A stretch of DNA of 64,000 nucleotides from positions 1,736,001-1,800,000 of the forward strand of contig NZ_CP095078.1 of the NCBI RefSeq assembly GCF_022919075.1. Direction: 5' to 3'. Both the position numbers and the translations under genes were made by a program. The notes under the pieces were generated by a model that saw only the letters and a list, made by a program, of their open reading frames with translations, had not been told where the DNA came from and searched no databases. Below, piece after piece: positions 7,887-16,838 of this stretch. The first letter of the stretch is position 1, and the number at the start of each line of letters is the position of its first letter. This DNA is from Nocardioides sp. W7. GTDB lineage: Bacteria; Actinomycetota; Actinomycetes; Propionibacteriales; Nocardioidaceae.

Positions 7887-8672
7887 ATGGCACCCCTCAC
7901 CGCGACCCGGCTCCTCGCGCCGGTCGGGGCCGCAGGCAATCTGTTCGCCTTCGCCCTCGACGTCGGACGCGCGCTCTTCCGGCGTCCCTTCCAGCTGCGC
8001 GAGTTCCTCCAGCAGGCGTGGTTCATCGCCTCGGTCACGATCATCCCGACGGCGCTGGTCGCCATCCCGTTCGGCGCGGTCATCGCGCTGCAGGTCGGCG
8101 GCCTGATCCGCCAGTTCGGTGCCCAGTCGTTCACCGGCTCCGCCTCCGTGCTCGCCGTCATCCAGCAGGCCGGACCGATCGCCACCGCCCTGCTGATCGC
8201 GGGAGCCGGCGGGTCCGCGATCGCCGCCGACCTCGGCGCCCGGCGGATCCGCGAGGAGCTGGACGCGATGATGGTGCTGGGCATCGACCCGATCCAGCGG
8301 CTCGTCGTACCCCGGGTGCTGGCGTGCATGCTCGTCGCGTTCTTCCTCAACGGCATGGTCAGCGTGGTCGGGGTCTCCGGTGGCTACGTGTTCAACGTGA
8401 TCCTCCAAGACGGCACGCCCGGCGCCTACATCGCGAGCTTCACCGCCCTGGCCCAGCTCCCCGACCTGTGGGTCGGGCTCCTCAAGGCACTGATCTTCGG
8501 GATGATCGCGGCGGTCGTCGCCGCCTACAAGGGCATGAACGCCGCCGGCGGCCCCAAGGGCGTCGGTGACGCGGTCAACGAGTCCGTGGTGATCACCTTC
8601 CTGCTGCTGTTCGTCGTCAACTTCGTCCTCAGCGCGATCTACCTGCAGGTCGTGCCCCCGAAGACGGGTTGA
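7887..8672 (+). CDS. yrbEA: Mce-system permease, YrbE-A type (MlaE family)
   Basis: 261 residues, integral membrane protein of the MlaE/YrbE family and one half of the permease that passes lipid delivered by the Mce proteins. It has five to six hydrophobic segments, for example SVTIIPTALVAIPFGAVIAL. The conserved cytoplasmic loop IAADLGARRIREELDAMMVLGIDPIQRLVVPRV contacts the ATPase. The C-terminus VNFVLSAIYLQVVPPKTG is typical. The gene starts 9 bp after mceG and is followed by an odd 166-bp repeat-rich spacer. Confidence 0.92.
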   Translation: MAPLTATRLLAPVGAAGNLFAFALDVGRALFRRPFQLREFLQQAWFIASVTIIPTALVAIPFGAVIALQVGGLIRQFGAQSFTGSASVLAVIQQAGPIATALLIAGAGGSAIAADLGARRIREELDAMMVLGIDPIQRLVVPRVLACMLVAFFLNGMVSVVGVSGGYVFNVILQDGTPGAYIASFTALAQLPDLWVGLLKALIFGMIAAVVAAYKGMNAAGGPKGVGDAVNESVVITFLLLFVVNFVLSAIYLQVVPPKTG

Positions 8673-8834
8673 AGGGCATGACTCCTCACTCCACGGCCTG
8701 CTGCGCGACGCCTCCGGGGCACCCGGACGGCGTTGTCGTCGGTCGCCATGACTCCCTCATGTCTCCCTCCTCCGCCTTGCCGGGCACTCCCGGAGACGCC
8801 GCTCGCGACGGCCTGGAGCAAGGAGGCATGCCCT
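8673..8834. repeat. imperfect inverted-repeat element between yrbEA and yrbEB
   Basis: The spacer begins AGGGCATG right after the yrbEA stop and ends CATGCCCT just before yrbEB. About 45 nt at each end are related as an inverted repeat with a few mismatches and small shifts (left arm CTCCT...CTCCA...GGCC...CTCCGG, right arm the reverse). CATGACTCC also recurs directly at 8677 and 8748. No ORF or transposase is present. It looks like a non-autonomous intergenic repeat lodged in the operon. Confidence 0.6.
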
Positions 8835-8838
8835 AGCC

Positions 8839-9666
8839 ATGGCCAACTTCCGCAGCGTCTACCAGCGCCCGATGGGCGCCCTCGACACCCTGGGCGAGCA
8901 GCTCCGGTTCTACCTGCGCGTCCTGCGCGCGCTGCCCCGCTCGGTGGTGCGCTACCCGCGTGAGATCCTCCGGATCCTGGCCGAGGTCACCCTCGGCTCC
9001 GGCGCGCTCGCCGTCATCGGCGGCACCATCGGGGTCATCATCGGCATGACCTTCTTCACCGGCGCCCAGGTCGGCCTCTCGGGGTACGCCGCGCTCAACC
9101 AGCTCGGCACCGCCGCGTTCTCCGGCTTCGTCTCGGCCTACTTCAACACCCGCGAGATCGCGCCGCTGGTCGCCGGCATCGCGCTCGCCGCCACGGTCGG
9201 GTGCGGCTTCACCGCCCAGCTCGGCGCGATGCGGATCTCCGAGGAGGTCGACGCCCTCGAGGTGATGGCGATCCCGTCGATGCCGTTCCTGGTGGCCACC
9301 CGGGTGATCGGCGGCCTGATCGCGATCATCCCGCTGTACGTCGTGGGGCTGCTGTCGTCGTACTTCGCGAGCCGGCTGGTGGTCACCCAGTTCTACGGGC
9401 AGTCGACGGGCACCTACGACCACTACTTCAACCAGTTCCTGCCACCCGGCGACGTGCTGTGGTCCTTCGGCAAGGTGCTGGTCTTCGCCGTCGTGGTGAT
9501 CCTGATCCACTGCTACCACGGCTACAACGCCTCCGGCGGTCCCGCGGGCGTCGGCGTGGCCGTCGGCCGGGCGGTGCGCACCAGCATCGTCGCGATCAAC
9601 GTGATCGACCTGTTCCTGTCCATGGCCATCTGGGGCACGTCGACGACCGTGCGTCTGGCGGGGTGA
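8839..9666 (+). CDS. yrbEB: Mce-system permease, YrbE-B type (MlaE family)
   Basis: 275 residues, the partner of the preceding permease. It carries the same loop signature (FTAQLGAMRISEEVDALEVMAIPSMPFLVATRV) and an ending typical of the family (SIVAINVIDLFLSMAIWGT). In Mce systems the two paralogous permeases are thought to form a heterodimer on a MceG dimer. The ATG lies after AAGGAGG, which is part of the repeat right arm, so the repeat supplies the ribosome-binding site. The stop overlaps the next start (GTGA). Confidence 0.92.
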   Translation: MANFRSVYQRPMGALDTLGEQLRFYLRVLRALPRSVVRYPREILRILAEVTLGSGALAVIGGTIGVIIGMTFFTGAQVGLSGYAALNQLGTAAFSGFVSAYFNTREIAPLVAGIALAATVGCGFTAQLGAMRISEEVDALEVMAIPSMPFLVATRVIGGLIAIIPLYVVGLLSSYFASRLVVTQFYGQSTGTYDHYFNQFLPPGDVLWSFGKVLVFAVVVILIHCYHGYNASGGPAGVGVAVGRAVRTSIVAINVIDLFLSMAIWGTSTTVRLAG

Positions 9667-10943
9667 GGGCGGTGGTGCGCACCAAGCTGCTCGGCGTCGT
9701 CTTCCTCGCCCTGGTCGTGCTCTCGGGCTACCTCACCTACGGCGTCTTCACCCAGAAGTTCACCGACTACGACCGCGTCACCCTGCAGACCTCGAAGATC
9801 GGCATGCAGCTGCCCCGCCGCGCCGACGTCAAGATCCGCGGCGTGATCGTGGGCGAGGTGCTCGACGTACGCGCCGACACCGACGGGGCGGAGGTCGAGC
9901 TCGGCATCTTCCCCGAGCAGCGCGACACCATCCCGGCCGACGTCACCGGCTCGATCGTCCCGAAGACGCTGTTCGGCGAGAAGTACGTCTCGCTGGTCGT
10001 CCCGGAGCGGCCCGCGGGCGCCTCGCTCGAGGCCGGCGCCACGATCGGGCGCACCGAGCTGCCGACCGAGGTCGAGGAGGTCCTCTCCGACCTCTACCCG
10101 CTGCTGCGCACCGTGCAGCCCGCCGACCTCAACCTGACGCTCACCGCGATCGCGACGGCGCTCGAGGGACGCGGCGACCGGCTCGGCGACAACCTGGAGA
10201 CCGTCGACAGCTATCTGAAGAGGCTCAACCCCCAGATCCCGGCCCTCGTCGAGGACCTCCGGCTCACCGTCCAGGTCGCCGACACCTACGACGAGATCCT
10301 CCCGGAGGTGGGCCAGATCCTGCAGGACACGATCACCACGACCGGCACCCTCGAGGAGCGCGAGAAGGCGCTGAACCTGCTCTTCCGCGACGTGTCCGCC
10401 TTCTCCGGGACGGCACGCGAGTTCCTCGCCGACAACGAGGCGAACCTGATCCGGCTCGGCGAGGTCACCGAGCCGTTCGTGGGCCTGCTGGCCAAGTACG
10501 CCCCGGAGTACCCCTGCCTGCTCAAGGGGATCGTCGGTGCCGGCGAGCTCCAGGCAGAGGCCTTCCGCGGCCACACCCTGCACATCGTGCTCGAGACGCT
10601 GCCCAACCAGCCGCGGCCGTACGGCCCCGAGGACAAGCCGGTGTTCGCCGAGGACCGTGGCCCCAGCTGCCTGCACCTTCCGACGCCGAACTCCGGTCAG
10701 GAGAACCCGCTGCGCCGCCAGCCGAACCTGGACGACGGCGTCGACGAGCCGACCGGCAAGGGCACCTCGCGGGTCGCGCCCGGCCACGGCCTCCGGGACG
10801 CGTACGCCGGCACCTCGGCCGAGGCCGGTCTGCTGCGCTCGCTGCTCGCCGACGGGACCGGCCGGCCGGCCGGCGACGTCAGCGACCTCGGAGTGCTGCT
10901 GCTCGGGCCGATGGCCCGGGGCGCTGAGGTGTCGCTGCGATGA
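9663..10943 (+). CDS. mceA: Mce family protein A
   Basis: 426 residues. The N-terminal membrane helix (LLGVVFLALVVLSGYLTYGVF) is followed by an MCE/MlaD domain (RRADVKIRGVIVGEVLDVRA ... GSIVPKTLFGEKYVSLVVPE) and a long helical region expected to form part of the hydrophobic tunnel outside the membrane. The C-terminal part is Pro/Gly-rich with a Cys pair (YPCLLKG ... GPSCLHLP), as in Mce A proteins. GTG 9663 overlaps the yrbEB stop by 4 nt; the longer open frame upstream is a shadow. The stop overlaps mceB (ATGA). Confidence 0.93.
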   Translation: MRAVVRTKLLGVVFLALVVLSGYLTYGVFTQKFTDYDRVTLQTSKIGMQLPRRADVKIRGVIVGEVLDVRADTDGAEVELGIFPEQRDTIPADVTGSIVPKTLFGEKYVSLVVPERPAGASLEAGATIGRTELPTEVEEVLSDLYPLLRTVQPADLNLTLTAIATALEGRGDRLGDNLETVDSYLKRLNPQIPALVEDLRLTVQVADTYDEILPEVGQILQDTITTTGTLEEREKALNLLFRDVSAFSGTAREFLADNEANLIRLGEVTEPFVGLLAKYAPEYPCLLKGIVGAGELQAEAFRGHTLHIVLETLPNQPRPYGPEDKPVFAEDRGPSCLHLPTPNSGQENPLRRQPNLDDGVDEPTGKGTSRVAPGHGLRDAYAGTSAEAGLLRSLLADGTGRPAGDVSDLGVLLLGPMARGAEVSLR

Positions 10944-11974
10944 AGCTCCTCGACAAGCGCACCGCCGGCGACCTGGTCAAGCTCCTGGTCTTCATCCTCG
11001 TCACGACCCTGGCGACCGGCGTCCTGGTCGTCACCATCGGCAACCTCTCCTTCACCGACTCCCGCGAGTACCGCGCCGAGTTCACCGACGCCACCGGCGT
11101 CGTGAAGGGCGACGAGATCCGGATCGCGGGGGTCAAGGTCGGCACCGTCAAGGGCGTGGAGGTCGTCGACCGCACCCGCGCGCTGGTGACCTTCGACGTG
11201 GCGGAGGCGTCGGCGGTGCGGGAGTCCACCACCGCGTCGATCCGCTACCGCAACCTCGTCGGGCAGCGCTACATCTCGCTGGCCGAGGGGGTCGGCGACA
11301 CCACGCCGCTCGACGAGGGAGCGACCATCCCGGTGGCGCGGACCAAGCCCGCCCTCGACCTGACCGTCCTCTTCAACGGCTTCAAGCCGCTCTTCCAGGC
11401 GCTCTCGCCGTCCGACATCAACCAGCTCTCCTACGAGATCGTCCAGGTCTTCCAGGGCGAGGGCGGCACGTTGGAGAGCCTGCTCGGCCACACCGCCTCG
11501 GTGACCAGCACCCTGGCCGAGCGCGACGAGGTGATCTCCTCGCTGATCACCAACCTCAACGACGTGCTCGACCACCTCGGCGACCGCGACGACCAGCTCT
11601 CCCAGCTGATCATCAACTTCAAGTCCCTGGTGGGCGGGCTGAAGACGGACCGCCGGGCGATCCTCTCCTCGCTCGACCAGATCTCGCTGCTGTCGGAGCA
11701 GACCGCCGACCTCGTCACCGGCATCAAGGAGCCGTTCGTCGAGGACGTCAAGCAGCTGCGCCGCCTCGCCGGCGACATCGACGAGAACAAGGGCGAGCTC
11801 GACCGCGCCCTCCAGGTGCTGCCGATCAAGCTGGAGAAGGTCGGTCGGACCGCCATCTACGGCGCCTGGTTCAACTTCTACCTCTGCCACTTCCAGGGCC
11901 GCGTCCGGCTGCCGGCCGGGATCTCGGTCCCGGTGAAGTACAACGTCGGCGGCGAGAGGTGTGATCTGGGATGA
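10940..11974 (+). CDS. mceB: Mce family protein B
   Basis: 344 residues. Membrane helix LVKLLVFILVTTLATGVLVV, then the MCE domain (VVKGDEIRIAGVKVGTVKGVEVV ... ASIRYRNLVGQRYISLAEG) and a heptad-rich helical region to about residue 300. The C-terminus holds FNFYLCHFQGRVRLPAG. Translational coupling to mceA is by ATGA. It is one of six non-identical Mce subunits that presumably assemble as a hetero-hexamer. Confidence 0.93.
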   Translation: MKLLDKRTAGDLVKLLVFILVTTLATGVLVVTIGNLSFTDSREYRAEFTDATGVVKGDEIRIAGVKVGTVKGVEVVDRTRALVTFDVAEASAVRESTTASIRYRNLVGQRYISLAEGVGDTTPLDEGATIPVARTKPALDLTVLFNGFKPLFQALSPSDINQLSYEIVQVFQGEGGTLESLLGHTASVTSTLAERDEVISSLITNLNDVLDHLGDRDDQLSQLIINFKSLVGGLKTDRRAILSSLDQISLLSEQTADLVTGIKEPFVEDVKQLRRLAGDIDENKGELDRALQVLPIKLEKVGRTAIYGAWFNFYLCHFQGRVRLPAGISVPVKYNVGGERCDLG

Positions 11975-12041
11975 ACCACCCCACGAAGTCGCGCTCTCCG
12001 CTCGCTGCGCTCCCTCCGGTCCCGACTCCGAGGGGGCCCCG
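11975..12041. other. 67-bp repeat-like spacer between mceB and mceC
   Basis: The operon otherwise uses 4-nt overlaps. Here a C-rich stretch (CTCCGCTCGCTGCGCTCCCT, then TCCCGACTCCGAGGGGG) intervenes. It stays open in the mceC frame back to GTG 11961, so an N-terminally extended MceC of 354 residues is possible. I favour ATG 12042 because CGAGGGGG lies just before it and the protein then starts like its homologues. Confidence 0.45.
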
Positions 12042-13025
12042 ATGAGCGTCCCCTTCCGCCAGCGCAACCCCGTCGTCATCGGCGCGATCAGCCTCGCCGT
12101 CCTCACCGGTCTGCTCCTGGCCGCCTTCCGGGCCCAGGACCTGCCGCTGATCGGCGGCGGCGACACCTACTACGCCGCCTTCGCCGAGTCCGGTGGGCTC
12201 AAGGCCAACGACGAGGTCCGGATCGCCGGGGTCCGGGTCGGCAAGGTCGAGTCGGTCGACCTCGACGGCGGCCACGTCAAGGTCACCTTCAAGGTCAAGA
12301 CCGACTCCGGCTTCGGGGGCGACACCCGGGCCGCGATCCGGGTGAAGACGCTGCTGGGCGCGATGTACCTCGCCCTCGAGCCGGCCGGTTCGGGCCAGCT
12401 CGCCGAGGACAGCGAGATCCCGGTCGAGCGGACCAGCTCGCCGTACGACGTCGTCGAGGCCTTCGAGGGGCTCGGGGAGACCTCCGAGGAGATCGACACC
12501 GACCAGCTCGCCGAGTCGCTCACGACCCTGGCCGACCTGACCCGCAACACCCCGGAGGAGTTCCGCGACGCGCTGACGGGCGTCTCGGCCCTGTCGACCA
12601 ACATCGCCGAGAAGAACGAGCAGATCGGCACCCTGCTGCAGAACCTCGACCGGGTGACCGCGGTGCTCGACGCCCGCGACCAGGACATCGTCAAGCTGAT
12701 GAAGGACTCCGACGTCCTGCTGCGCGCCCTGGTCGCCCGCCGCGACGCCGTACATCGGCTCCTGGTCTCGACCACGACGCTCTCGAAGTCGCTGACCGCG
12801 TTGATCCGCGAGTCCCGCGACGACCTCAAGCCCGCCCTGACCGAGCTGGAGAACGTGCTGCGCGTGCTCAACAAGAACGAGGACAACCTCGACAACAGCC
12901 TGCGGCTGATGGCGCCGTTCTACCGCGTCTTCGCCAGCACGCTGGGCGGCGGTCCCTGGTTCGACACCTACATCCAGAACCTCCCGCCGGTGCCCGACCT
13001 GACCAACGGCGGAGGTGTCGGATGA
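12042..13025 (+). CDS. mceC: Mce family protein C
   Basis: 327 residues. N-terminal helix VVIGAISLAVLTGLLLAAF, MCE domain (ESGGLKANDEVRIAGVRVGK ... AIRVKTLLGAMYLALEPAG) and a long helical domain with leucine-rich heptads (LLQNLDRVTAVLDARDQDIV). It ends MAPFYRVFASTLGGGPWFDTY, a signature of Mce C proteins. The stop overlaps mceD by 4 nt. Confidence 0.93.
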   Translation: MSVPFRQRNPVVIGAISLAVLTGLLLAAFRAQDLPLIGGGDTYYAAFAESGGLKANDEVRIAGVRVGKVESVDLDGGHVKVTFKVKTDSGFGGDTRAAIRVKTLLGAMYLALEPAGSGQLAEDSEIPVERTSSPYDVVEAFEGLGETSEEIDTDQLAESLTTLADLTRNTPEEFRDALTGVSALSTNIAEKNEQIGTLLQNLDRVTAVLDARDQDIVKLMKDSDVLLRALVARRDAVHRLLVSTTTLSKSLTALIRESRDDLKPALTELENVLRVLNKNEDNLDNSLRLMAPFYRVFASTLGGGPWFDTYIQNLPPVPDLTNGGGVG

Positions 13026-14158
13026 CCACCGCCAAGCGGGTGATCCCGCTGCTCGTGATCCTCGCCCTGGTGGCCGCCGCCGGGCTGACCATGCTCGGCT
13101 CCGAGGACCACAAGCGCCTCACGGCGCACTTCCCGCGCACGGTCTCGATATACGAGGGCAGTGACGTGCGAGTGCTCGGGGTCCCCGTCGGTCGGGTCGT
13201 CAGCGTGACGCCCTCGGGCACCGACGTCGTCGTGGAGATGGAGTACGACGCCGAGGTCGACGTCCCGGCCGACGCACGGGCGGTGATCGTGGCGCCGTCG
13301 ATCGTCGGCGACCGGTTCATCCAGCTGACCCCGGCGTACGAGAAGGGCAAGGTGCTCGCCGACTCGGCCACGCTGACGGCCGACCGCACCTCGGTCCCGC
13401 TCGAGCTCGACCAGATCTACTCCAGCATCGACGACCTCACCGTCGCCCTCGGGCCGAGCGGCGCCAACAAGAACGGCGCGCTGACCGACCTGCTGGAGAC
13501 GACGGCTCAGAACTTCGCAGGCCAGGGCGTGCAGCTCAACCAGACCATCAAGGACTTCGGCAAGCTGAGCACGACCCTCGACGACAACAAGGACGAGCTG
13601 TTCAAGTCGGCCACCCAGCTGGAGTCGTTCATCAGCGCCCTGGCCGAGAACGACCAGACCGTGCGGTCGTTCAACACCTCGCTCGGCGAGGTGTCCACGA
13701 TGCTCGCCGGGGAGCGGGAGGAGCTCTCGGCCTCGCTGGAGAACCTCTCGGCCGCCCTCGGGGAGGTCTCGACCTTCGTCAGCGACAACCGCGAGGTGCT
13801 CGGACGCGACATCGCCGGGCTGAACCGGGTCGCCAAGGTGCTGGTCAAGCAGCGCGGCGCGCTCGACGAGATCCTGAAAGCAGGTCCGCTGGCGCTGAAC
13901 AACCTCTACCTGACCTACAACCCGGAGGCCGGCACCCTCGACACCAATGCCAACATCGGCAACCTGGCCAATGAGATCGTCTCCGACCCCGGGCTGCTGC
14001 TGTGCAGCATCCTCGCCCAGAACGACCCCACCGGGACGCTGTGCCAGCTGGTGCAGGGCATCCTGCCGCGGGCCGGCGCGCTGTCGGGCCGGGCGCCGGC
14101 GGACCCGTCGGCCGTCCTCGACCCGACCCTCGGCGGACTCGTGGAGGCGAAGCGATGA
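13022..14158 (+). CDS. mceD: Mce family protein D
   Basis: 378 residues. Signal-anchor VIPLLVILALVAAAGLTML, then the MCE domain (RTVSIYEGSDVRVLGVPVGR ... ARAVIVAPSIVGDRFIQLTP). A long helical segment follows (residues about 120-300, repeated Leu heptads), then a C-terminal region with two Cys residues (LLLCSILAQ ... LCQLVQGIL) and a Pro-rich end. ATGA coupling on both sides. Confidence 0.93.
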   Translation: MTTAKRVIPLLVILALVAAAGLTMLGSEDHKRLTAHFPRTVSIYEGSDVRVLGVPVGRVVSVTPSGTDVVVEMEYDAEVDVPADARAVIVAPSIVGDRFIQLTPAYEKGKVLADSATLTADRTSVPLELDQIYSSIDDLTVALGPSGANKNGALTDLLETTAQNFAGQGVQLNQTIKDFGKLSTTLDDNKDELFKSATQLESFISALAENDQTVRSFNTSLGEVSTMLAGEREELSASLENLSAALGEVSTFVSDNREVLGRDIAGLNRVAKVLVKQRGALDEILKAGPLALNNLYLTYNPEAGTLDTNANIGNLANEIVSDPGLLLCSILAQNDPTGTLCQLVQGILPRAGALSGRAPADPSAVLDPTLGGLVEAKR

Positions 14159-15555
14159 GGCGGCTGCGCAGGAGCGGACAGGCCCTGCTGGGGGTGCTGC
14201 TGGGCTCGGTGCTGCTCGCCGGCTGCGACTTCGACGTCTACCAGCTGCCGCTGCCCGGTGGCACCGACGCCGGCGACGACGCCATCGAGGTCACGGTGAT
14301 GTTCACCGACGTGCTGGACCTGGTGCCCAAGTCGACGGTGAAGGTCAACGACGTCTCGGTCGGCCAGGTCACCGACGTCAACCTGTCCGGGTACGTCGCC
14401 GAGGTGACCCTCGAGCTCCGTGGGGACACCCGGCTCCCCGAGAACACCATCGCGGAGATCCGGCAGACCAGCCTGCTGGGCGAGAAGTTCGTCTCCCTCA
14501 GCGCACCCGCGTCCGGTGCTGAGGGGGAGCTGACCAGCGGCGAGACCATCCCCCTGGAGCGCACCGGGCGCAACCCTGAGGTCGAGGAGGTGCTCGGCGC
14601 GCTGAGCCTGGTCCTCAACGGCGGCGGGATCGCCCAGCTGAAGACGATCGCGGGCGAGCTCAACCAGGCCCTGGAGGGCCGCGAGGGGGCGGCCCGGTCC
14701 GTGCTGACCCAGGTCGACACGCTGATGGCCAACCTCGACGCCGGCAAGGCCGACATCGTCGGGGCCATCGAGTCCCTCGACCGGCTGGCCCGCACGGCGC
14801 AGGAGCAGCAGGGCACCATCGACGCTGCCCTCGACGAGTTGCCCAGCGCGCTGGACTCCCTGGACCGGCAGCGCGAGGACCTGGTCAAGATGCTGCGGAG
14901 CCTCAACGAGCTCGGCGACGTCGGCGTCCGGGTCATCGAGCAGACCAAGGACGCGACGATCTCGACGCTCACCCAGCTGGAGCCGACGCTGCGCCAGCTC
15001 GCCAGGTCGGGCGACTCCTTCGTCAAGGCGTTCCACGTCTTCCTGACCTACCCGTTCGTCGACGAGGTCGTCGGCCGGGACCCCCAGGTCGCGCGCAACC
15101 TGCACATGGGCGACTACACCAACCTCTCCGTCGAGCTCGACCTCGACCTCTCCCTCGGCCTGACCCCGGGCGCGACCCAGCTCCCGACGCTGCTGCCCAG
15201 CGACATCGACCCGACGGTGATCCTCGACAACGTGCTGCGCTGCATCACCAGTGCGGGGCTCGACAGCGCCGCGTGCCGCAAGGTGCTCGGCAGTGTCGAG
15301 GCGCTGCTGAAGCTGAAGTCGGAGTGCCAGAAGCCCGCCAACCGCGACACCGTGGTCTGCCGGCTGCTCAACCAGGTGCCCGGCCTGCCCTCGCTCCCGG
15401 TCCCGGGCGTCAACGACCTCCTCGGCGGGCTCGGCCTCGGTCGGCCGGCGACCGGCGAGGGGGCCGCCGGCGGCGGGCCCACCCTGGGTCAGCTGGCGGA
15501 GGCCTACGACCCGGGCCTGGTCAACCTGCTCGTTCCGGGGATGGTGAGCCGATGA
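14155..15555 (+). CDS. mceE: Mce family protein E (lipoprotein, LprK-like)
   Basis: 466 residues. The signal peptide ends in the lipobox LLAG-C (Cys about residue 23), so this is the lipid-anchored member, as MceE/LprK is in mycobacteria. MCE domain: FTDVLDLVPKSTVKVNDVSV ... AEIRQTSLLGEKFVSLSAPA. Helical needle region to about residue 300, then a Cys-containing C-terminal domain (ILDNVLRCITSAGLDSAACR, KSECQKPANRDTVVCRLLNQ) and a Gly/Pro tail. ATG 14155 overlaps the mceD stop; an open frame from 14002 is not used. Confidence 0.94.
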   Translation: MRRLRRSGQALLGVLLGSVLLAGCDFDVYQLPLPGGTDAGDDAIEVTVMFTDVLDLVPKSTVKVNDVSVGQVTDVNLSGYVAEVTLELRGDTRLPENTIAEIRQTSLLGEKFVSLSAPASGAEGELTSGETIPLERTGRNPEVEEVLGALSLVLNGGGIAQLKTIAGELNQALEGREGAARSVLTQVDTLMANLDAGKADIVGAIESLDRLARTAQEQQGTIDAALDELPSALDSLDRQREDLVKMLRSLNELGDVGVRVIEQTKDATISTLTQLEPTLRQLARSGDSFVKAFHVFLTYPFVDEVVGRDPQVARNLHMGDYTNLSVELDLDLSLGLTPGATQLPTLLPSDIDPTVILDNVLRCITSAGLDSAACRKVLGSVEALLKLKSECQKPANRDTVVCRLLNQVPGLPSLPVPGVNDLLGGLGLGRPATGEGAAGGGPTLGQLAEAYDPGLVNLLVPGMVSR

Positions 15556-16838
15556 TCACCCGTCGTACCAAGGTCCAGCTGCTGGTCTTCGTGATCGTCA
15601 CCCTGGTGGGGGTCAGCTTCGTGGGCGCCCGCTACGCCCGCCTCGACCGGCTCTTCATCGACGACAGCTACGCCGTCGTCGCCCACTTCCCCGACTCCGG
15701 CGGCATCTTCGCCGGTGGCGAGGTGTCGTACCGGGGGGTGAAGGTCGGGGAGGTCAGCGAGCTCGTGCTGACCGACGCCGGCGTCGACGTCCACCTGTCC
15801 ATCGACAACGACCAGGACCGGATCCCGGCCGACACCCTCGCCGTCGTCGGCAACCGCTCTGCCGTGGGGGAGCAGTACGTCGAGCTGCAGCCGCAGGTCG
15901 ACAAGGGCCCCTACCTCGCGGAGTCCTCCGAGATCGAGGAGGAGGCGACCCGGATCCCGATCGCCACCGAGAAGCTGCTGACCGACCTCTCCGACACGGC
16001 CGGCTCCGTCGACCGGGAGGCGCTGCGCACCACCGTCTCCGAGCTGGGTGACGCCTTCGAGGGCACGGGGCCGGACCTGCAGCGGATCATCGACACCGGC
16101 AACTCGTTCCTGGAGACCGCCAACGCCAACTTCGACGTCACCGCCGCGCTGATCCGCGACAGCAACACGGTGCTGCAGGGCCAGGTCGACAGCGCCGGCG
16201 CGCTGCGCACCTTCGCCAGCCGGCTGAAGCTCTTCACCGGCGAGCTGGCCGCCTCCGACCCCGCACTGCGCCGGCTCATCGAGACCGGCTCGCTGGCCGC
16301 CACCGAGCTGCGCACGTTCCTGAAGCAGAACGGCGTCGAGCTCGGCGACCTCATCAACAACCTGGTCACCACCGGCGAGGTCGTCACCGCGAACCTCCCC
16401 GGCATCGAGCAGCTGCTGGTGGTCTATCCCTACATCGTCGAGGGCGGCTACACCGTCGTCTCGAAGTCGCCCGACACCGGCCTGTACGACGCGCACTTCG
16501 GGCTGATCCTCACCACGCACCCCAGCTGCCGCCAGGGCTACGAGAGCACCGACAGGCGGACCCCCCAGGACCGCGACGACCGGCCGATGAACGCCAAGGC
16601 CGGCTGCACCGAGCCGGCCGGCACGAGCAACGCCCGCGGTCCCCAGAACCTCGCCCCCCGCGCGCCCGCGGACTACGACGCGCCGGTGGTGGCGTCGTAC
16701 GACCGGGGGAGCGGCGAGCTGACCTGGCTGCCGAACGGGACGGCGGACCCCGCCCGTCCCGACACGGTGGCCCCACCCTCACCCGGAGAGGAGTCGTGGA
16801 AATGGCTCTACCTTCAGCCCCTGCTCGCCCGACCGTGA
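15552..16838 (+). CDS. mceF: Mce family protein F
   Basis: 428 residues, the last Mce subunit. N-terminal helix VQLLVFVIVTLVGVSFVGARYA, MCE domain (FPDSGGIFAGGEVSYRGVKV ... LAVVGNRSAVGEQYVELQPQ), helical region, then the typical F C-terminus (VVYPYIVEGGYTVVSKSPDT ... HFGLILTTHPSCRQGYEST) with paired Cys. The start overlaps mceE (ATGA), and its last 43 nt overlap the next gene. Confidence 0.94.
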   Translation: MITRRTKVQLLVFVIVTLVGVSFVGARYARLDRLFIDDSYAVVAHFPDSGGIFAGGEVSYRGVKVGEVSELVLTDAGVDVHLSIDNDQDRIPADTLAVVGNRSAVGEQYVELQPQVDKGPYLAESSEIEEEATRIPIATEKLLTDLSDTAGSVDREALRTTVSELGDAFEGTGPDLQRIIDTGNSFLETANANFDVTAALIRDSNTVLQGQVDSAGALRTFASRLKLFTGELAASDPALRRLIETGSLAATELRTFLKQNGVELGDLINNLVTTGEVVTANLPGIEQLLVVYPYIVEGGYTVVSKSPDTGLYDAHFGLILTTHPSCRQGYESTDRRTPQDRDDRPMNAKAGCTEPAGTSNARGPQNLAPRAPADYDAPVVASYDRGSGELTWLPNGTADPARPDTVAPPSPGEESWKWLYLQPLLARP

